Assembly (NCBI GenBank): GCA_016718205.1
Contig: JADKEB010000030.1
Location: forward strand, 1-28,790
From: Saprospiraceae bacterium
Lineage (GTDB): Bacteria; Bacteroidota; Bacteroidia; Chitinophagales; Saprospiraceae
Reading direction: 5' to 3'
DNA: 28,790 nucleotides
Below the pieces are notes generated by a model. It saw only the letters and a list, made by a program, of their open reading frames with translations, made no database searches and was not told the origin of the DNA. The position numbers were made by a program, and so were the translations under genes. Within the stretch, counting starts at the first letter, position 1, and every line of letters starts with the position of its first letter. Shown piece after piece: positions 1-9,786 of this stretch.

Positions 1-70
1 GCTAATATCTCAACCAATCACTGGCTGAAGATCAGAATCAAACCTCCTAAACTAACCTTTTATCTCAACT

Positions 71-558
71 TTAAATTATAAGTTTTAATTCAGCCAACTA
101 GTTCTTCGGTTTTTATATCCGGGAGAAATTGTTATAGGTTCTAATTTTCATTAAGGTATACCAATGTAGGATAAGACAATCTGCCCTGCAATAATTCAAT
201 TCCAAGACCATTGATACCATTTCTCCCCATTGGTTCAATTATATGCTTTTCCTTTGTAGTTGACAGGTCCTTTTCTAGCATTAAATTTAACTACATGGAA
301 ATTTTTATTCAAATATTCAATAAGTGCAGGATCAGTAAATGTCTTTTTATCCATCACTTTGCACCAACCACACCATTCCGTATAGCCATCTACCAAAATT
401 TTTATTATTTCAACTTTTGTTCCAATCTCACTTGCTTGTTCAACAGTAAGCCAGTTGAGTTTTCTTGAAGTGTTGCATCTGTCTGTACAGGCTTTCACCT
501 TTGTTTTTACACCCAGCTGCTACGAAAGTAATTAAAACTATAAAATGTAAAATTTCAT
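71..558 (-). CDS. Thioredoxin-like lipoprotein, frameshifted
   Basis: Probable exported thioredoxin-fold protein, likely a lipoprotein acting in the periplasm. Joined frames show a start at 558 (MKFYIL), a hydrophobic stretch with a lipobox-like VAAGC, then a clean stretch (235-498) with the redox motif WCGWCK followed by KTFTDPALIEYLNKNFHVVKFNA, typical of the thioredoxin_7/DUF255-like group, then the cis-proline region SYPTLVYLNEN in another frame, then LEPITISPGYK. At least four frame changes are needed: in the signal region, near 485, near 240 and near 143. The far end is uncertain; the last sensible stop is at 71-73, with an earlier in-frame stop at 141-143. The family call rests on WCxWC and the cis-Pro region. 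Pseudogenization cannot be excluded, but indels are common throughout this window. Confidence 0.6.
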
Positions 559-718
559 TTTAAAATTTCAGGCCGCAAGATATAATATATTTATAAAACT
601 AACTATGCGAACGAATTATTTTTTGTAAAACAAAATTCAATTTATGATGTCTTGGATTATGAGTTTATATTACTGAATGGATGAATTGTACACCACTTCA
701 ACCACCATTATATGAATT

Positions 719-2124
719 TTAAAAATTACACACTGACCAAGTTTGTCTTAACTTTTTAACTATTTGATTTACTTTATCTTTAAATAAAGTATCTGTGTCC
801 ATCAAATCTTGAATTGTCTTTAATGAGTGTATTACTGTACTATGATCCTCCGCCAAATGAATCCCAACTGACTTTTAGTGAGTTATTGGTATTTTTTTGC
901 AAGATACATAGATAGTTGTCTTGCCATTACCACTCCCTTAACCTTGTCTTCGCCCCCCTAATTTGTCAACTGGATATATCAAAATGTTTTGCTACCAGAA
1001 TTTTAATATTCTCGACAGAAATCTCCTGATCTAAATGTGAAACAAACTGTCGGATCACACTCTTTAACCAATTTAATGTCAATAGACCTTCGATTTAGAG
1101 ATGATTGTGCTACCAATGATATAACTACTCCTTCTATTTCCCTGATATTGTTTTTTTTGATATGGGCACAGATATACTCCTTAATTTCATCTGAAAACAA
1201 CAAATTTTCATTTTCTAACTTCTTATTTAGAATTTTAATTCTTGTTTCAAAATCCGGTGTTTTCAGATCTGCCACCAAACCCCACTTAAATCTGGAGATC
1301 AGGCGGGCTTACATCCTGCAAATCTTGGGAGGCCTATCAGAACTAAGTATAATTTGTTTTCCCGCTAGGTGCAATTGATTAAATATGTTAAAAAATATTT
1401 CCTGAGTTTTGGGTCTGTTTGCCAAAACTTATATCGTCAATGATTAAGATATCTATCATTTGATAGGAAGTTCATAAAGTCATTTACACTATTTGATTTT
1501 ATTGCCTGTATGACTTGATTTGTAAATTTTTCTGTAGTCACATACAAGACTTGTTTCTCAGCGTGATCGCTCAATATTTTGTTGCCTATAGCCCGAATCA
1601 GATGGGTTTTTCCCAGACCTACATCACCAACACAATCAAGGGATTGAAAGCGGTACCACCCGGTTTTTTAGCTATGGCGACCTGCAGAGACAGGAAATCT
1701 ATTGCATTCTCCTTGCACAAACTGATCAAAAGTATAGTTAGGGTTTAAATGAGCATCTATCCTGACTTTTTTTTACCTTAGTATCACAAAAGGATTCGGA
1801 ATGGAAGTACTAACAATTTCTTCTTTATTAATTATTTTGGCAAACTATTACCTACACCGATTTTTTTATGGTTGTCTACCATGATTTGATACTCCAGTCT
1901 ACCATTGTGCCCGATTTCCTGCCTTATTGCCTTTTTAGCAAACTCACGTAGTGCTCTTCCAGCCACTCATAGAAAAATTTATTGGGAACCTGAATAGTTA
2001 ATACTTCATTTTCTAACTTAACTGGTTTTATTGGCTCAAACCAAGTTTTGTAGGGTTGATTATCAATACTCTTTCTTACAATATTGAGACACTCTTTCCA
2101 GATTATCGTATGATCCTTTACCAT
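719..2124 (-). CDS. dnaA: Chromosomal replication initiator DnaA, frameshifted
   Basis: Replication initiator that binds DnaA boxes and opens the origin. Domain I is intact at 1924-2124 (start MVKDHTIIW, then YKTWFEPIKP and VPNKFFYEWLEEHY). After a lost A in a homopolymer the reading continues KKAIRQEIG. Later frames give NPNYTFDQFVQGECNRF, the Walker A segment GDVGLGKTHLIRA near 1610, the Walker B region ILIIDDISF near 1450, the sensor region ILSSDRPPK, ISRFKWGLVADL, and a clean stretch at 1003-1278 (PDFETRIKILNKKL). Domain IV follows (VVMARQLSMYLAKKY; DHSTVIHSLKTIQDL) to the stop at 719-721. About ten single-base frame changes are required, mostly in homopolymers. The DNA-binding signature reads AEDHSTV, where an arginine or lysine usually precedes DHSTV. 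All domains are present in order, so the identity is firm; whether the gene works cannot be told from this sequence. Confidence 0.9.
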
Positions 2125-2424
2125 TTATAATAAAATAAAAACTAATTAATAAAAATCACTCAGTTACCAGCAAATCGGTAAAACCTATTTCAAACAATCA
2201 CCATCCAATCACACATAGAGGATCATTTTATTTTGGGAGAGTGCAAAAAGTGAGCAATTTTTTTTCAATATAAAATTAGTTAGACTTATTTTTTAAAGTA
2301 TTTTTTCATTCACCCATCCGTTCATAATCAATAAGATATATTACATTATATTAACTTCACTAATGTTTGTAAATCAGATTATTAAATCTTAAATATTACC
2401 TTAATTGATATCTCATTGAAAAAT
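2125..2424. other. Intergenic region between dnaA and the nucleotidase gene
   Basis: About 300 AT-rich bases upstream of dnaA. I saw no TTATCCACA-type DnaA boxes, no clear Bacteroidota -7 element on the dnaA strand and no convincing gene. It contains long A/T runs only. It may hold the dnaA promoter in a form I cannot recognise; there is no support for an origin here. Confidence 0.4.
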
Positions 2425-3369
2425 TTATTGAGACTGACCGACAAAAAGGTTTTTACAAGTTACACAAGTACCTTTCTTGTTTTTTTCAAAAAAGACATCA
2501 ATTCTACCCAGCTGAATCCCTGCCCATCCTGCCTGATTTACTAATACCGGCATCCCTTTTTTGTTTTTGTATCTGTCGGGTTCTTTCATAAATGTATGCG
2601 TATGACCACCTATTATAAGATCAATATAAGAAGTATTTTGAGCCAACAGTATATCGGAAATCTTATTTTCCTGATATTTATACCCCAAATGTGAAAGACA
2701 AATGATATAATCGCATTTTTTCTCCAATTTTAAGAATTCACCCCATTTTCGGCACTCTAAGGATCATTATAAATAACTCCTTTGCAAAGACTTGAAGGAA
2801 CCAGTCCAAACAACTCAATGCCCAGACCAAAGACCCCTATCTTTATACCATCCTTTTAAAGATTTTATAAGGAATCGTTTTCTGGTCTAAAACAGTGTCC
2901 GAAAAGTTATAGTTTGAATTTATAAAAGGAAAACTGGCATGTGGGAGTTGTTTCAATAAGCCATCCATGCCTCCGTCAAAATCATGATTTCAATAGTAGC
3001 AGCATCATATTGCATTTCTGTCATCAGCTTGATCTCGAGTTCGCAACCAAAAAAATTAAAGTATGGTGTGCCCTGAAATATATCACCGGCATCAAGCAAG
3101 ATAACATTATTGCTTTCCTTGCGGATTTGGTTGATAAGAGTAGATCTCTTGGCGACGCCTCCCAAGCCCTGATTTCTGCTACCATCCATAGGAAAGGGTT
3201 CGATACGGCTATGAACATCATTTGTGTGCAAAATGGTCAACTTTGATATATTGGGTTCATCTACAAATGCATTCAAAGGAAAATTGCCCAATGACACAAG
3301 AATACCTGAACCAATACCAGACTTTATAAAACTTCTTCTGTTGATCATAATTCTACTATTCTTTTTCAT
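2425..3369 (-). CDS. 5'-nucleotidase metallophosphatase domain protein, Tat-exported, frameshifted
   Basis: Catalytic half of a periplasmic 5'-nucleotidase/UshA-like enzyme that hydrolyses nucleotides or related phosphoesters at a two-metal site. The N-terminus (2953-3369) has a twin-arginine signal, NRRSFIKSG, followed by a hydrophobic stretch. Metal-site motifs follow: TILHTNDVHSRIEPFP and LLDAGDIFQGTPYFN. In another frame NHDFDGG appears near 2975. The C-terminal part (2425-2727) has CLSHLGYK and GGHTHTFM, completing the calcineurin-like metal ligands. Joined length is about 315 residues, normal for the stand-alone Bacteroidota version. Frame changes occur near 2990, 2860 and 2740. The separate C-terminal domain is encoded just upstream, so the two genes probably form one operon and one functional enzyme. 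Confidence 0.85.
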
Positions 3370-3423
3370 TATTAGGTCTTATTGTGATACCTTTTTTATG
3401 ATTTGCCCTGAGATTTTTCAAGA

Positions 3424-3935
3424 TTAAATCCGGATAAATATTCCTGTATTGGTGATTTCTGCATCTTTAAACATATCCATATTGTCACCACCTTGGCTAT
3501 ATAGAATTTTATCACCTTTCATGACTACTATATACATAATATTGTCAAATGGCATCAACTCATAGACAGAACCAACGGTCACATTTCCTTTTGCCAGAAA
3601 AGGTACCCTGATTCCTCCATAATTCTGAATGGCAAAATGGATCAAACCATTGTAATAATTTTGTGTTTCATCCAACAAAATATCTGTAAACCAATTGGTC
3701 AATGTGGAAGATGGTTTTCCTTTTACTAATTCTTCTTCATTGATACTGATGACATCAATCATAGTCTTGTCAAGCTGTAGTTTATAAGGTTCAATCAAGG
3801 CGGCAGCTGTAACATCAACAGGAAAAGAAGCTTTTTCAATTCTGTACGTCCTGGTAGAAATATCAGCCAAATGATATTGCCCTGGAACAGGATACAAAAG
3901 TCAAAAAGAAAACAAAAAAAAAAATTTATTTTCAT
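3424..3935 (-). CDS. 5'-nucleotidase C-terminal domain lipoprotein, frameshifted near the start
   Basis: Substrate-binding half of a split 5'-nucleotidase. The start at 3935 gives MKINFFF; after the poly-T/A run a frame with LTFVSCS forms a lipobox, predicting an outer- or inner-membrane lipoprotein. A clean stretch (3424-3897) contains the family hallmark NYGGIRVPFLAKGNVTVG and VYELMPFDNIM, matching the 5_nucleotid_C domain, where these loops contact the nucleotide. The tail VVMKGDKILYSQGG is family-like. It lies 54 bases upstream of the metallophosphatase gene on the same strand, the usual order of these paired genes in Bacteroidota. One or two frame changes occur at 3890-3930, next to a long homopolymer. 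Confidence 0.8.
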
Positions 3936-3958
3936 GATCGGAAATTATTATTTGATGG

Positions 3959-4475
3959 TCATCTGGGTAGTAAAACATCAACCTCACTTTTTATAGCTTG
4001 TTTAGCATAATTAATCGGATCAATTTTCATTGAGGTGGTATTCTTTTTTAAATCATTGAAAAAATCAGCTGGTGTATGACCTTCACTCCTCGAAATTACA
4101 TCCTGAGTTTGTTCTTTAGAAATTTTCCACAATACTCACAGGTTTTCCGCTGATATAGATTTGCTGAGTTACATTGTGCTCATACTCTTGCTGTACAGCG
4201 ATAAAGCATGGCGTTGCGCAATTCGGGTACTCCCATATCAGCATGGTAAAGTCTGTAATATAAATGATCCAGTGAAATGCGTTCGCAAAACATAGCAATT
4301 CTTTCGTATGCCTGCAACTTGAGATACAGGGATTCTTTGTTACTATCTCTTCGTTGTTTTTGTACTTCAGTTTAAACATGTGAGACAAATAAGTCTTTAA
4401 AAGAAAATAGACCGTAACAAATACGACAACAGAAGGCAGAGTATATTTCAATATTTCTAAAAAGTCCTGTGACAT
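3959..4475 (-). CDS. DUF7935-like membrane-anchored protein, frameshifted
   Basis: Resembles a conserved Bacteroidota protein family (DUF7935 by memory) of unknown function. I chose the ATG at 4475 (MSQDFLEILKYTLPSVVVF), which places one transmembrane helix directly at the N-terminus; in-frame ATGs further upstream lack support. The helix is followed by a charged cytoplasmic segment. EYEHNVTQQIYISG is the recognisable conserved part. After a frame change near 4118 the reading continues KEQTQDVISRSEGHTPADFF to a stop at 3959-3961. The middle (about 4200-4360) is also out of frame, since its codons give a run of unlikely residues. It ends 24 bases before the 5'-nucleotidase C-domain gene and may share its transcript. 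Confidence 0.6.
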
Positions 4476-4502
4476 TAATACAATTATTATTATATTTGAA
4501 CT

Positions 4503-4604
4503 CAATGTCGTTTAGATAAAGTATAATTACTTGTTTTTACCCATCCTAAATCCTTCCCTTAGAAGAGAAGGACTTCTTAATATAGCCTTATCTAAACGAC
4601 GTTG
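4503..4604. repeat. MITE-like palindromic element C
   Basis: Outer arms of about 18 bases (TGTCGTTTAGATAAAG on the left, CTTATCTAAACGACGTT on the right) are near-perfect inverted repeats enclosing about 65 bases. An inner hairpin, AAATCCTTCCCTT against AGAAGGACTT, lies inside. It sits between divergent genes. Inner hairpins of the CCTT/AAGG type are frequent between genes in Bacteroidota. It has no coding capacity. Confidence 0.7.
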
Positions 4605-4732
4605 TATTTAAACTCCCAAAGATATTATTTTATTCTGAACTATTTGTTTTAAAAAAGTGTTTACTTCCAAATTTGAGATTAAAAATCGGTTTGATTCCAA
4701 CTGAATATTATTTTGTTTAAAACATAAAAAGT

Positions 4733-5080
4733 ATGGAGAGTACAATTGTAAAAAAGCCTGTACATTTGACAGAAGGTGCTGTAAACCAATTAAAAAGGAT
4801 ATATAGTGAGCAAAATTTAGGAGGCGAACACGGATTACGTATTGGAGTAAAAGGTGGTGGTTGTTCAGGATTTAGTTATGTTCTTGGATTTGATGTGCAA
4901 AAAGATAAAGACGATGTGTATGAAATAGATGGTATGAAAGTATTTATGGAAAAAGCACATTCGATATACCTTCTGGGCATGGAAATAGATTGGGTAGATG
5001 GTTTGAACAACCGAGGATTTACTTTTAAAAACCCGAATGCCACTGACGCATGTGGTTGCGGGACGTCATTTTCAGCTTAA
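4733..5080 (+). CDS. A-type iron-sulfur carrier protein (HesB/IscA/SufA family)
   Basis: Accepts and delivers Fe-S clusters during cofactor assembly in the cytosol. The 115-residue length is normal. The three cluster-binding cysteines are visible: C44 in KGGGCSGFSY, and C107 and C109 in DACGCGTSF. The reading frame is complete with no indels. The start ATG follows an AT-rich leader. It lies just upstream of ruvB (22-base gap) on the same strand, and no other Fe-S genes are adjacent. I cannot tell from sequence alone whether it is the IscA, SufA or ErpA type, so I give no symbol. Confidence 0.95.
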   Translation: MESTIVKKPVHLTEGAVNQLKRIYSEQNLGGEHGLRIGVKGGGCSGFSYVLGFDVQKDKDDVYEIDGMKVFMEKAHSIYLLGMEIDWVDGLNNRGFTFKNPNATDACGCGTSFSA

Positions 5081-5101
5081 TCAGCATCCAGAATATCGCC
5101 C

Positions 5102-6127
5102 ATGAACCAAAATTTAGATCCCACTCAAGCCCACTTCAAAACCGGAAGACAAGCAGGCTGAAAAAGCACTCCGGCCTCAAGGGATCTTTTTGATTTCCAT
5201 GGCCAACCGAAAATTGTAGAAAACCTTAGTATATTCATCAAAGCGGCCAAACTGCGAAGTGAAGCCCTTGATCACGTATTATTGCACGGTCCACCTGGTC
5301 TTGGCAAAACAACATTATCCTATATTATTGCCAATGAACTGAAACAAATATGAAAATTACTTCAGGTCCTGTGGCGAAAACCAGGTGATCTGGCTGGCTT
5401 ACTGACAGGTCTGGAAGAAGGTGATGTACTTTTTATTGATGAAATCCATAGGCTCAACAATGTAGTGGAGGAATACCTGTATTCAGCTATGGAAGATTAT
5501 CGCATAGATATAATGATAGATAGTGGTCCGAATGCGAGAAGTATCCAGATAAATCTTAATCCATTTACGCTCGTAGGCGCAACCACCAGAATGGGTTTGC
5601 TCACGGCACCTATGCGGGCAAGATTTGGTATATCATTTTTGCTGGATTATTATGATGTGGCCACATTGGAAAAAATATTGTATCGAAGTGCTGATATCCT
5701 CGGCGTCAAAATAGACATGGAAGGTGCTCATGAGATTGCAAGAAGAAGCAGGGGGACACCAAGGATAGCAAATGCGTTGTTAAGAAGAATACGGGATTTC
5801 GCTCAAATAAAAGGTAGTGGTGCCGTAGATAAAGAAATTGCAAGGTTTGGACTCAATGCACTGAACGTTGATGAAAGTGGACTGGATGAAATGGACAATA
5901 GAATATTGAGCACCATCATTGAAAAATTTAAGGGAGGCCCTGTAGGCATCTCTACTATTGCCACTGCCGTTGGCGAAGAAGCAGGAACTATTGAAGAAGT
6001 TCATGAACCTTTCCTGATCATGGAAGGCTACATCCACAGGACACCAAGGGGAAGGGAAGCTACAGCCAAAGCTTATAAACATGTAGGTAAAGTTCCGCCG
6101 TGTCTCAAAGGAACATTTTATTTTTAA
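5102..6127 (+). CDS. ruvB: Holliday junction branch migration helicase RuvB, frameshifted
   Basis: AAA+ motor of the RuvAB complex that drives branch migration of Holliday junctions. The start at 5102 (MNQNLDPTQ) is followed in joined frames by DFHGQPKIVENLSIFIKAAK, Walker A HGPPGLGKTTLSYIIANEL, KPGDLAGLLTGLEEGDVLF, and Walker B FIDEIHRLNNVVEEYLY. Sensor 1 is GATTRMGLL, and sensor 2/winged-helix parts follow (RSRGTPRIANALLRR; GYIHRTPRGREATAKAYKH). The C-terminal 220 residues (5465-6127) are continuous. Frame changes fall near 5160, 5350 and 5380. Joined length is about 340 residues, as expected. It directly follows the Fe-S carrier gene and precedes a small secreted protein gene. Confidence 0.93.
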
Positions 6128-6143
6128 GAATAAAGGTTTTTGA

Positions 6144-6515
6144 ATGATAAGGTTAAGGCAATTTGTGATATTTATTTTATTTTTATATAATGTACTGAGT
6201 ACCGAAAACACATTCGGTCAAGAAGTAAGAAATACTCCGGACACCGTCACTGTGTACACCTACAAACTCAAAGGGAAAACTGCTACAGGCCAACTGACAC
6301 GTAAGATTAAAGAACCTTTTCTGGCTATATCCAGAGATCTGATCGAAAATTACCCTTTAAGTTCTAAGGTTATACTTTATGATTGTAGCTGGGAGGGTAC
6401 TTACAAAATAATGGATGTAATGGGAGGAAGACACATAAAATCTGTTGACATTTACTATACAGGTAAAAAGAAAACCACCAAAAAAAAGTGCCTTTGTACA
6501 TTAGCTTTTGAATGA
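6144..6515 (+). CDS. Secreted protein resembling a 3D (Asp) domain protein
   Basis: A 123-residue exported protein of uncertain role. The N-terminus (MIRLRQFVIFILFLYNVLS) is a signal peptide ending before about residue 25. The C-terminal half, with ISRDLIENYPLSSKVILY followed by GTYKIMDVMGGRHIKSVDIYY, fits the double-psi beta-barrel 3D domain, seen in cell-wall-acting proteins and named for conserved aspartates. Two of those (D of MDVM and D of VDIYY) are visible. It ends 1 base before the next gene's ATG, so the two are likely cotranscribed. The family assignment is by pattern memory and only moderately sure. Confidence 0.6.
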   Translation: MIRLRQFVIFILFLYNVLSTENTFGQEVRNTPDTVTVYTYKLKGKTATGQLTRKIKEPFLAISRDLIENYPLSSKVILYDCSWEGTYKIMDVMGGRHIKSVDIYYTGKKKTTKKKCLCTLAFE

Positions 6516-6516
6516 A

Positions 6517-7020
6517 ATGAAAAAAATCACACTCCTTTCTGACAATCACTCCTACTTTGATCCTGAACTCATCCCGCACATAGATGATGCCGATGAAATC
6601 TGGCATGCCGGAGATATCGGTGATTTGAATTCCATCCAGGCATTCAAAGATAAGGCAATTTTCAGAGCTGTATATGGTAATATTGATGATGCATCAGTGA
6701 AAGATGTATATCCCCTTAATTCTATTTTTGAGTGTGAAGGCCTGAAGGTATTCATGACACACATAGGAGGGTACCCTTTCACATATACTAAGAGAGTAAG
6801 CGATATCATCCTAAGTGAAAAGCCCAATCTTTACATTTGTGGTCATTCGCACATTTGTAAAGTCATGCCGGATAAAAAAAATAATCTCATCCATATGAAT
6901 CCCGGTGCTTATGGTCATCATGGATTTCATAAAATCAGGACTTTTCTAAAATTTGAAATTTCGGACGCTAAGATCCAGAACCTACGAGTTGTAGAATTAG
7001 GTCTGAGAGGACATATTTAA
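6517..7020 (+). CDS. YfcE/MJ0936-type metallophosphoesterase
   Basis: Small calcineurin-like phosphodiesterase of 167 residues, probably cytosolic and metal-dependent. Motifs in order: LLSDNHSYFD (the usual first motif is D-x-H; here SDNH), WHAGDIGD (GD ligand), VYGNIDD (the GNxD/N motif), MTHIGGYP (the first histidine of this group), and CGHSHICK with HMNPGAYG at the end. I chose the ATG at 6517, giving MKKITLLSD as in the family, rather than the upstream TTG. It nearly abuts the preceding secreted-protein gene. The substrate is unknown; family members act on cyclic nucleotides or model phosphodiesters. Confidence 0.92.
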   Translation: MKKITLLSDNHSYFDPELIPHIDDADEIWHAGDIGDLNSIQAFKDKAIFRAVYGNIDDASVKDVYPLNSIFECEGLKVFMTHIGGYPFTYTKRVSDIILSEKPNLYICGHSHICKVMPDKKNNLIHMNPGAYGHHGFHKIRTFLKFEISDAKIQNLRVVELGLRGHI

Positions 7021-7073
7021 TCATGGATATGATAATTTTTATCCTAATTCATGATTTATGCTGAGTTATGCTT
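7021..7073. other. Short spacer before MITE-like element A1
   Basis: It contains a small imperfect hairpin, TCATGGATATG with CATGATTTATG. No gene is visible. Confidence 0.3.
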
Positions 7074-7222
7074 AGAGTATGTTTAAACTTTTATCATTTG
7101 GCTCCAAGTGGCAAATTTAATTTTAGCCATCGTTATATTTTTCGCCGTACGCGTCAACTGCAAAATTCATTGTCCAAAATTAAATTTCCGCACTTTCGCT
7201 CAAACAAAAATTAACATACTCT
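7074..7222. repeat. MITE-like inverted-repeat element A1
   Basis: The element is bounded by inverted termini AGAGTATGTTTAAA on the left and TTAACATACTCT on the right. Inside are the markers GGCTCCAAGTGGCAAATTTAA near the left end and CACTTTCGCTCAAACA near the right end. The same termini and both markers recur at 11631-12123, so this is a repeat family rather than chance. It is 149 bases long with no coding capacity. It resembles a non-autonomous mobile element. Confidence 0.75.
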
Positions 7223-7443
7223 TATTTATGCCACTATGTTCTCTAAATTTACCCATCCCAACCTCCTTTAAAATGGAAGGAGTGCACTCGTTCTTTGATT
7301 TTTATTACTTTCATCATTATTGTCAGAAATTTTCCGCCTGTTAATTCAATCGGTTTTTTATGGTACTTATTTTAAACAACCTAAAAACTGGCAAGGTATT
7401 TGCATTTTCAATTATCAACCTGTAATTGTTAAACCAACTAAGC

Positions 7444-7489
7444 GAGGAGGATATTATATCTAACAGATTATATCTTCCTCTTTTTTTTT
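7444..7489 (+). terminator. Rho-independent terminator hairpin
   Basis: GAGGAGGATATTATATCT pairs with AGATTATATCTTCCTC across a short loop and is followed by nine T residues on the plus strand. It would stop plus-strand transcription coming from the phosphoesterase gene and element A1 before it reaches the convergent sugar transferase gene, which ends at 7502. Confidence 0.75.
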
Positions 7490-7501
7490 GACTTAATTAT
7501 G

Positions 7502-8923
7502 CTACTTCCCTTTCCCTTTTAGCAAAACGAAAATGGTGTAAAAAGGATCTTTATGTCCAAAGATAGTGACATATTTTCAATGTATAAAATATCAAACTTC
7601 AAACGTTGTAACATCTGATCAATATTGGATGCATATCCATACTTTACTTGTCCCCATGATGTAATACCAGGCCGTACCTTTAATAAATGACGGTAATGTG
7701 GTGCATGTTTTGATATTTCCTCGATATAATATTTTCTTTCAGGTCTTGGGCCTACAATAGACATATCTCCTTTGATCACATTGATAAACTGAGGTATCTC
7801 ATCCAATCGCCATTTGCGCATTGCCCTACCCCAGACTGTCACTCGGGAGTCATCATCACTTGACAATTGTGGTCCGTTCACTTCTGCACCTTCGAACATG
7901 GATCTGAATTTTATGATGTTAAAAGGTTTTCCATTCAGTCCTATTCTTTCCTGCAGATAAAAACTGATCCCGGTGATGACAATTTGACTTTTATAATGGT
8001 GTATATGATCAAAGGAAATAAGATAATCAATGCCAAGATACTTATAAAATAGTCCATCATTCGTTTCACCACCTTTTGCCAGTTTGGCATCAATTCCTGA
8101 TCAATTTCTATAAGTACTGCACCATAGATATGGTTCATCTGTACAGTACCAATCATAATATCATAGGTATCGGGAATTACTTTTATCAGAATATTGTCAG
8201 AAAAATCAAATAGCTCGTCCAATATCAGCTTAAGTTTGCTGTGTTCAGAAGTTTCAATTGCAATAATGACTTCTTCAATATGATTTTCGACGAGTATCTC
8301 CTTTAGCTGATTTATTTTTCCAAGTTTGGGCAGGTATTTTTCAAGATAATTGGTACTCTCTCCATTACAATCAATAAATCCCATAAAATTGTGTCCCAGA
8401 CTGTAAGGCCTTGAAGTGATCTCTTCATACAGATCAACACCATTTTTATCACCACCTATGATGAGGGTATTGTATTTAACTTTTCCAGCTTTGAGACGAT
8501 TACTTGCTTTGGTCAGGAATGAGCATTCGGACTAAGGCAGTTATAGTGAAATGTATAAAAAAACAATACTAAAAATAAATAGAAATGAGAGATGTAAGAC
8601 AGTACGTAGTCATCCATCAAAACTACAAAAAACAAAATCAAACTACCCAGAAATGATGTAAAGAATGTAGTCTTTAATGTCTCCAATCTTGAGTATCTGT
8701 ATATGTCCCTGTATTTATCAAAAATAGAATAGATAGTAATCCATATCATTGGAATCAGTATCAAGCCATACCATAGATTGGTGTCTGAGATGATTACATC
8801 AAATGAAATATCGGGTGTCTCAACGGATTTTCTAAATACAAAGAATAAAAACCAGGCTAACAAGGCAGAAATATAGTCCCCTAATCGATATATGATTAAT
8901 TCTGTTTTCCTGTTTTCCCTCAT
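7502..8923 (-). CDS. Polyprenyl-phosphate sugar-1-phosphate transferase, frameshifted
   Basis: Integral membrane enzyme that transfers a sugar-1-phosphate to the lipid carrier undecaprenyl phosphate, the first step of many exopolysaccharide or O-antigen pathways. The N-terminal part (8513-8923) carries four or more hydrophobic helices. A nucleotide-binding-like domain follows (IIGGDKNGVDLYEE; MGFIDCNGES; EVIIAIETSEHSK). After a further membrane helix the C-terminal catalytic domain appears: PFNIIKFRSMFEGAE, WRLDEIPQFINVIKGDMS and IVGPRPERKYY, then VRPGITSWGQV. The chosen start is ATG 8923; a TTG at 8932 is less likely. Frame changes fall near 8510, 8390, 7930 and 7535. Joined length is about 473 residues, normal for the WbaP/CpsE-like group. 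It is the last gene of a minus-strand operon. Confidence 0.9.
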
Positions 8924-8928
8924 AACAA

Positions 8929-9786
8929 TCAAAAATGAATATGTTTGATGTTATCAAGATATACTTTTGATTCAGGATTGTTGCCTGTTTTACGGATAGA
9001 CATTACAACTCCATACTCTGAGTAATCATTGGCTGATGTCTGATCTGTCAATTCTACATAGATTTTATTCCAATTCTCATTTGCAGGTATAAATAGATGA
9101 TAGGTAATTTTGGGCAAACCTGTAGTTATTTTCAGTAATCCGACAGCAATTTCTCCTTGACCTTTATAGTCGAGTTCAATATAACTTTTACCTCATGCAT
9201 TTTCTCCTTTTTTGATAAGATTAGTGCAGGCCATTTCGAATATTTTATCAGTTGGTGTTAAGGTCACCATACCTGATTTGCTTCCCGTCGCAGCAGTCGA
9301 AGAAGTAATCACCCATTCAGGTTTTGTTTTGCCATCAAGGTCAGAAGTAAAACAGTGGTTGGTTTCAAAACTCTCATTGACCGGAAACTTTGCTGTTTCG
9401 ACATAACTGAAATCCAATGGAACTGTGATAATCTGGTCAATCTCGCCTTTGACAATTTTATTGATTGATTTGTAAAAAGGGTAAAATGCCGGCTGATCAA
9501 GCATGCCATTGTTTCTGATACCAGCGAGGATAGTGATTTCTGTCTCTTTTCCTGTAAAAATCATAGGAACCTTTGCAGGAAGAGGAAAGATACCTAGAAT
9601 CTGTCCATCAGCAAAAGCCCAAATTTCTCTTATTTTGTGGGTGTCATCGCCGTGACTAAATGGTAGTTTCACTTTGGGATCTGATAGGCTGATATAGAAA
9701 ACCTCAGGTTTTTCATTATCCACCAAGGTACATGAACCTATCATCATGACCAAAATTAATAAAATATAAAATCGAAGTCTAATCAT
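8929..9786 (-). CDS. Hypothetical lipoprotein, frameshifted
   Basis: Unrecognised secreted lipoprotein of about 285 residues. The N-terminus MIRLRFYILLILVMMIGSC has a clear lipobox at the cysteine. The body contains ITILAGIRNNGMLDQPAFYP and later a segment KPEWVITSSTAATGSKSG, which resembles the start of a beta-sandwich (carbohydrate-binding-like) module. The end, KVYLDNIKHIHF, resembles the closing strand of such modules. A frame change near 9190 joins the two parts. The start ATG (9786) overlaps the end of the upstream oxidoreductase gene by 8 bases, and its stop is 5 bases before the sugar transferase start, so all three are translated from one operon. Its role is presumably linked to the envelope polysaccharide, by context only. 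Confidence 0.7.

Noticed and set aside
1037..1748. Plus-strand reading frames of 77-113 codons inside dnaA
   Set aside because: They are antisense to well-conserved DnaA motifs and have no family-like sequence of their own.
559..2424. Replication origin next to dnaA
   Set aside because: No cluster of DnaA boxes or AT-rich unwinding repeats could be recognised on either side of dnaA.
7108..7344. Plus-strand frame of 78 codons
   Set aside because: It lies mostly within MITE-like element A1 and an intergenic hairpin.
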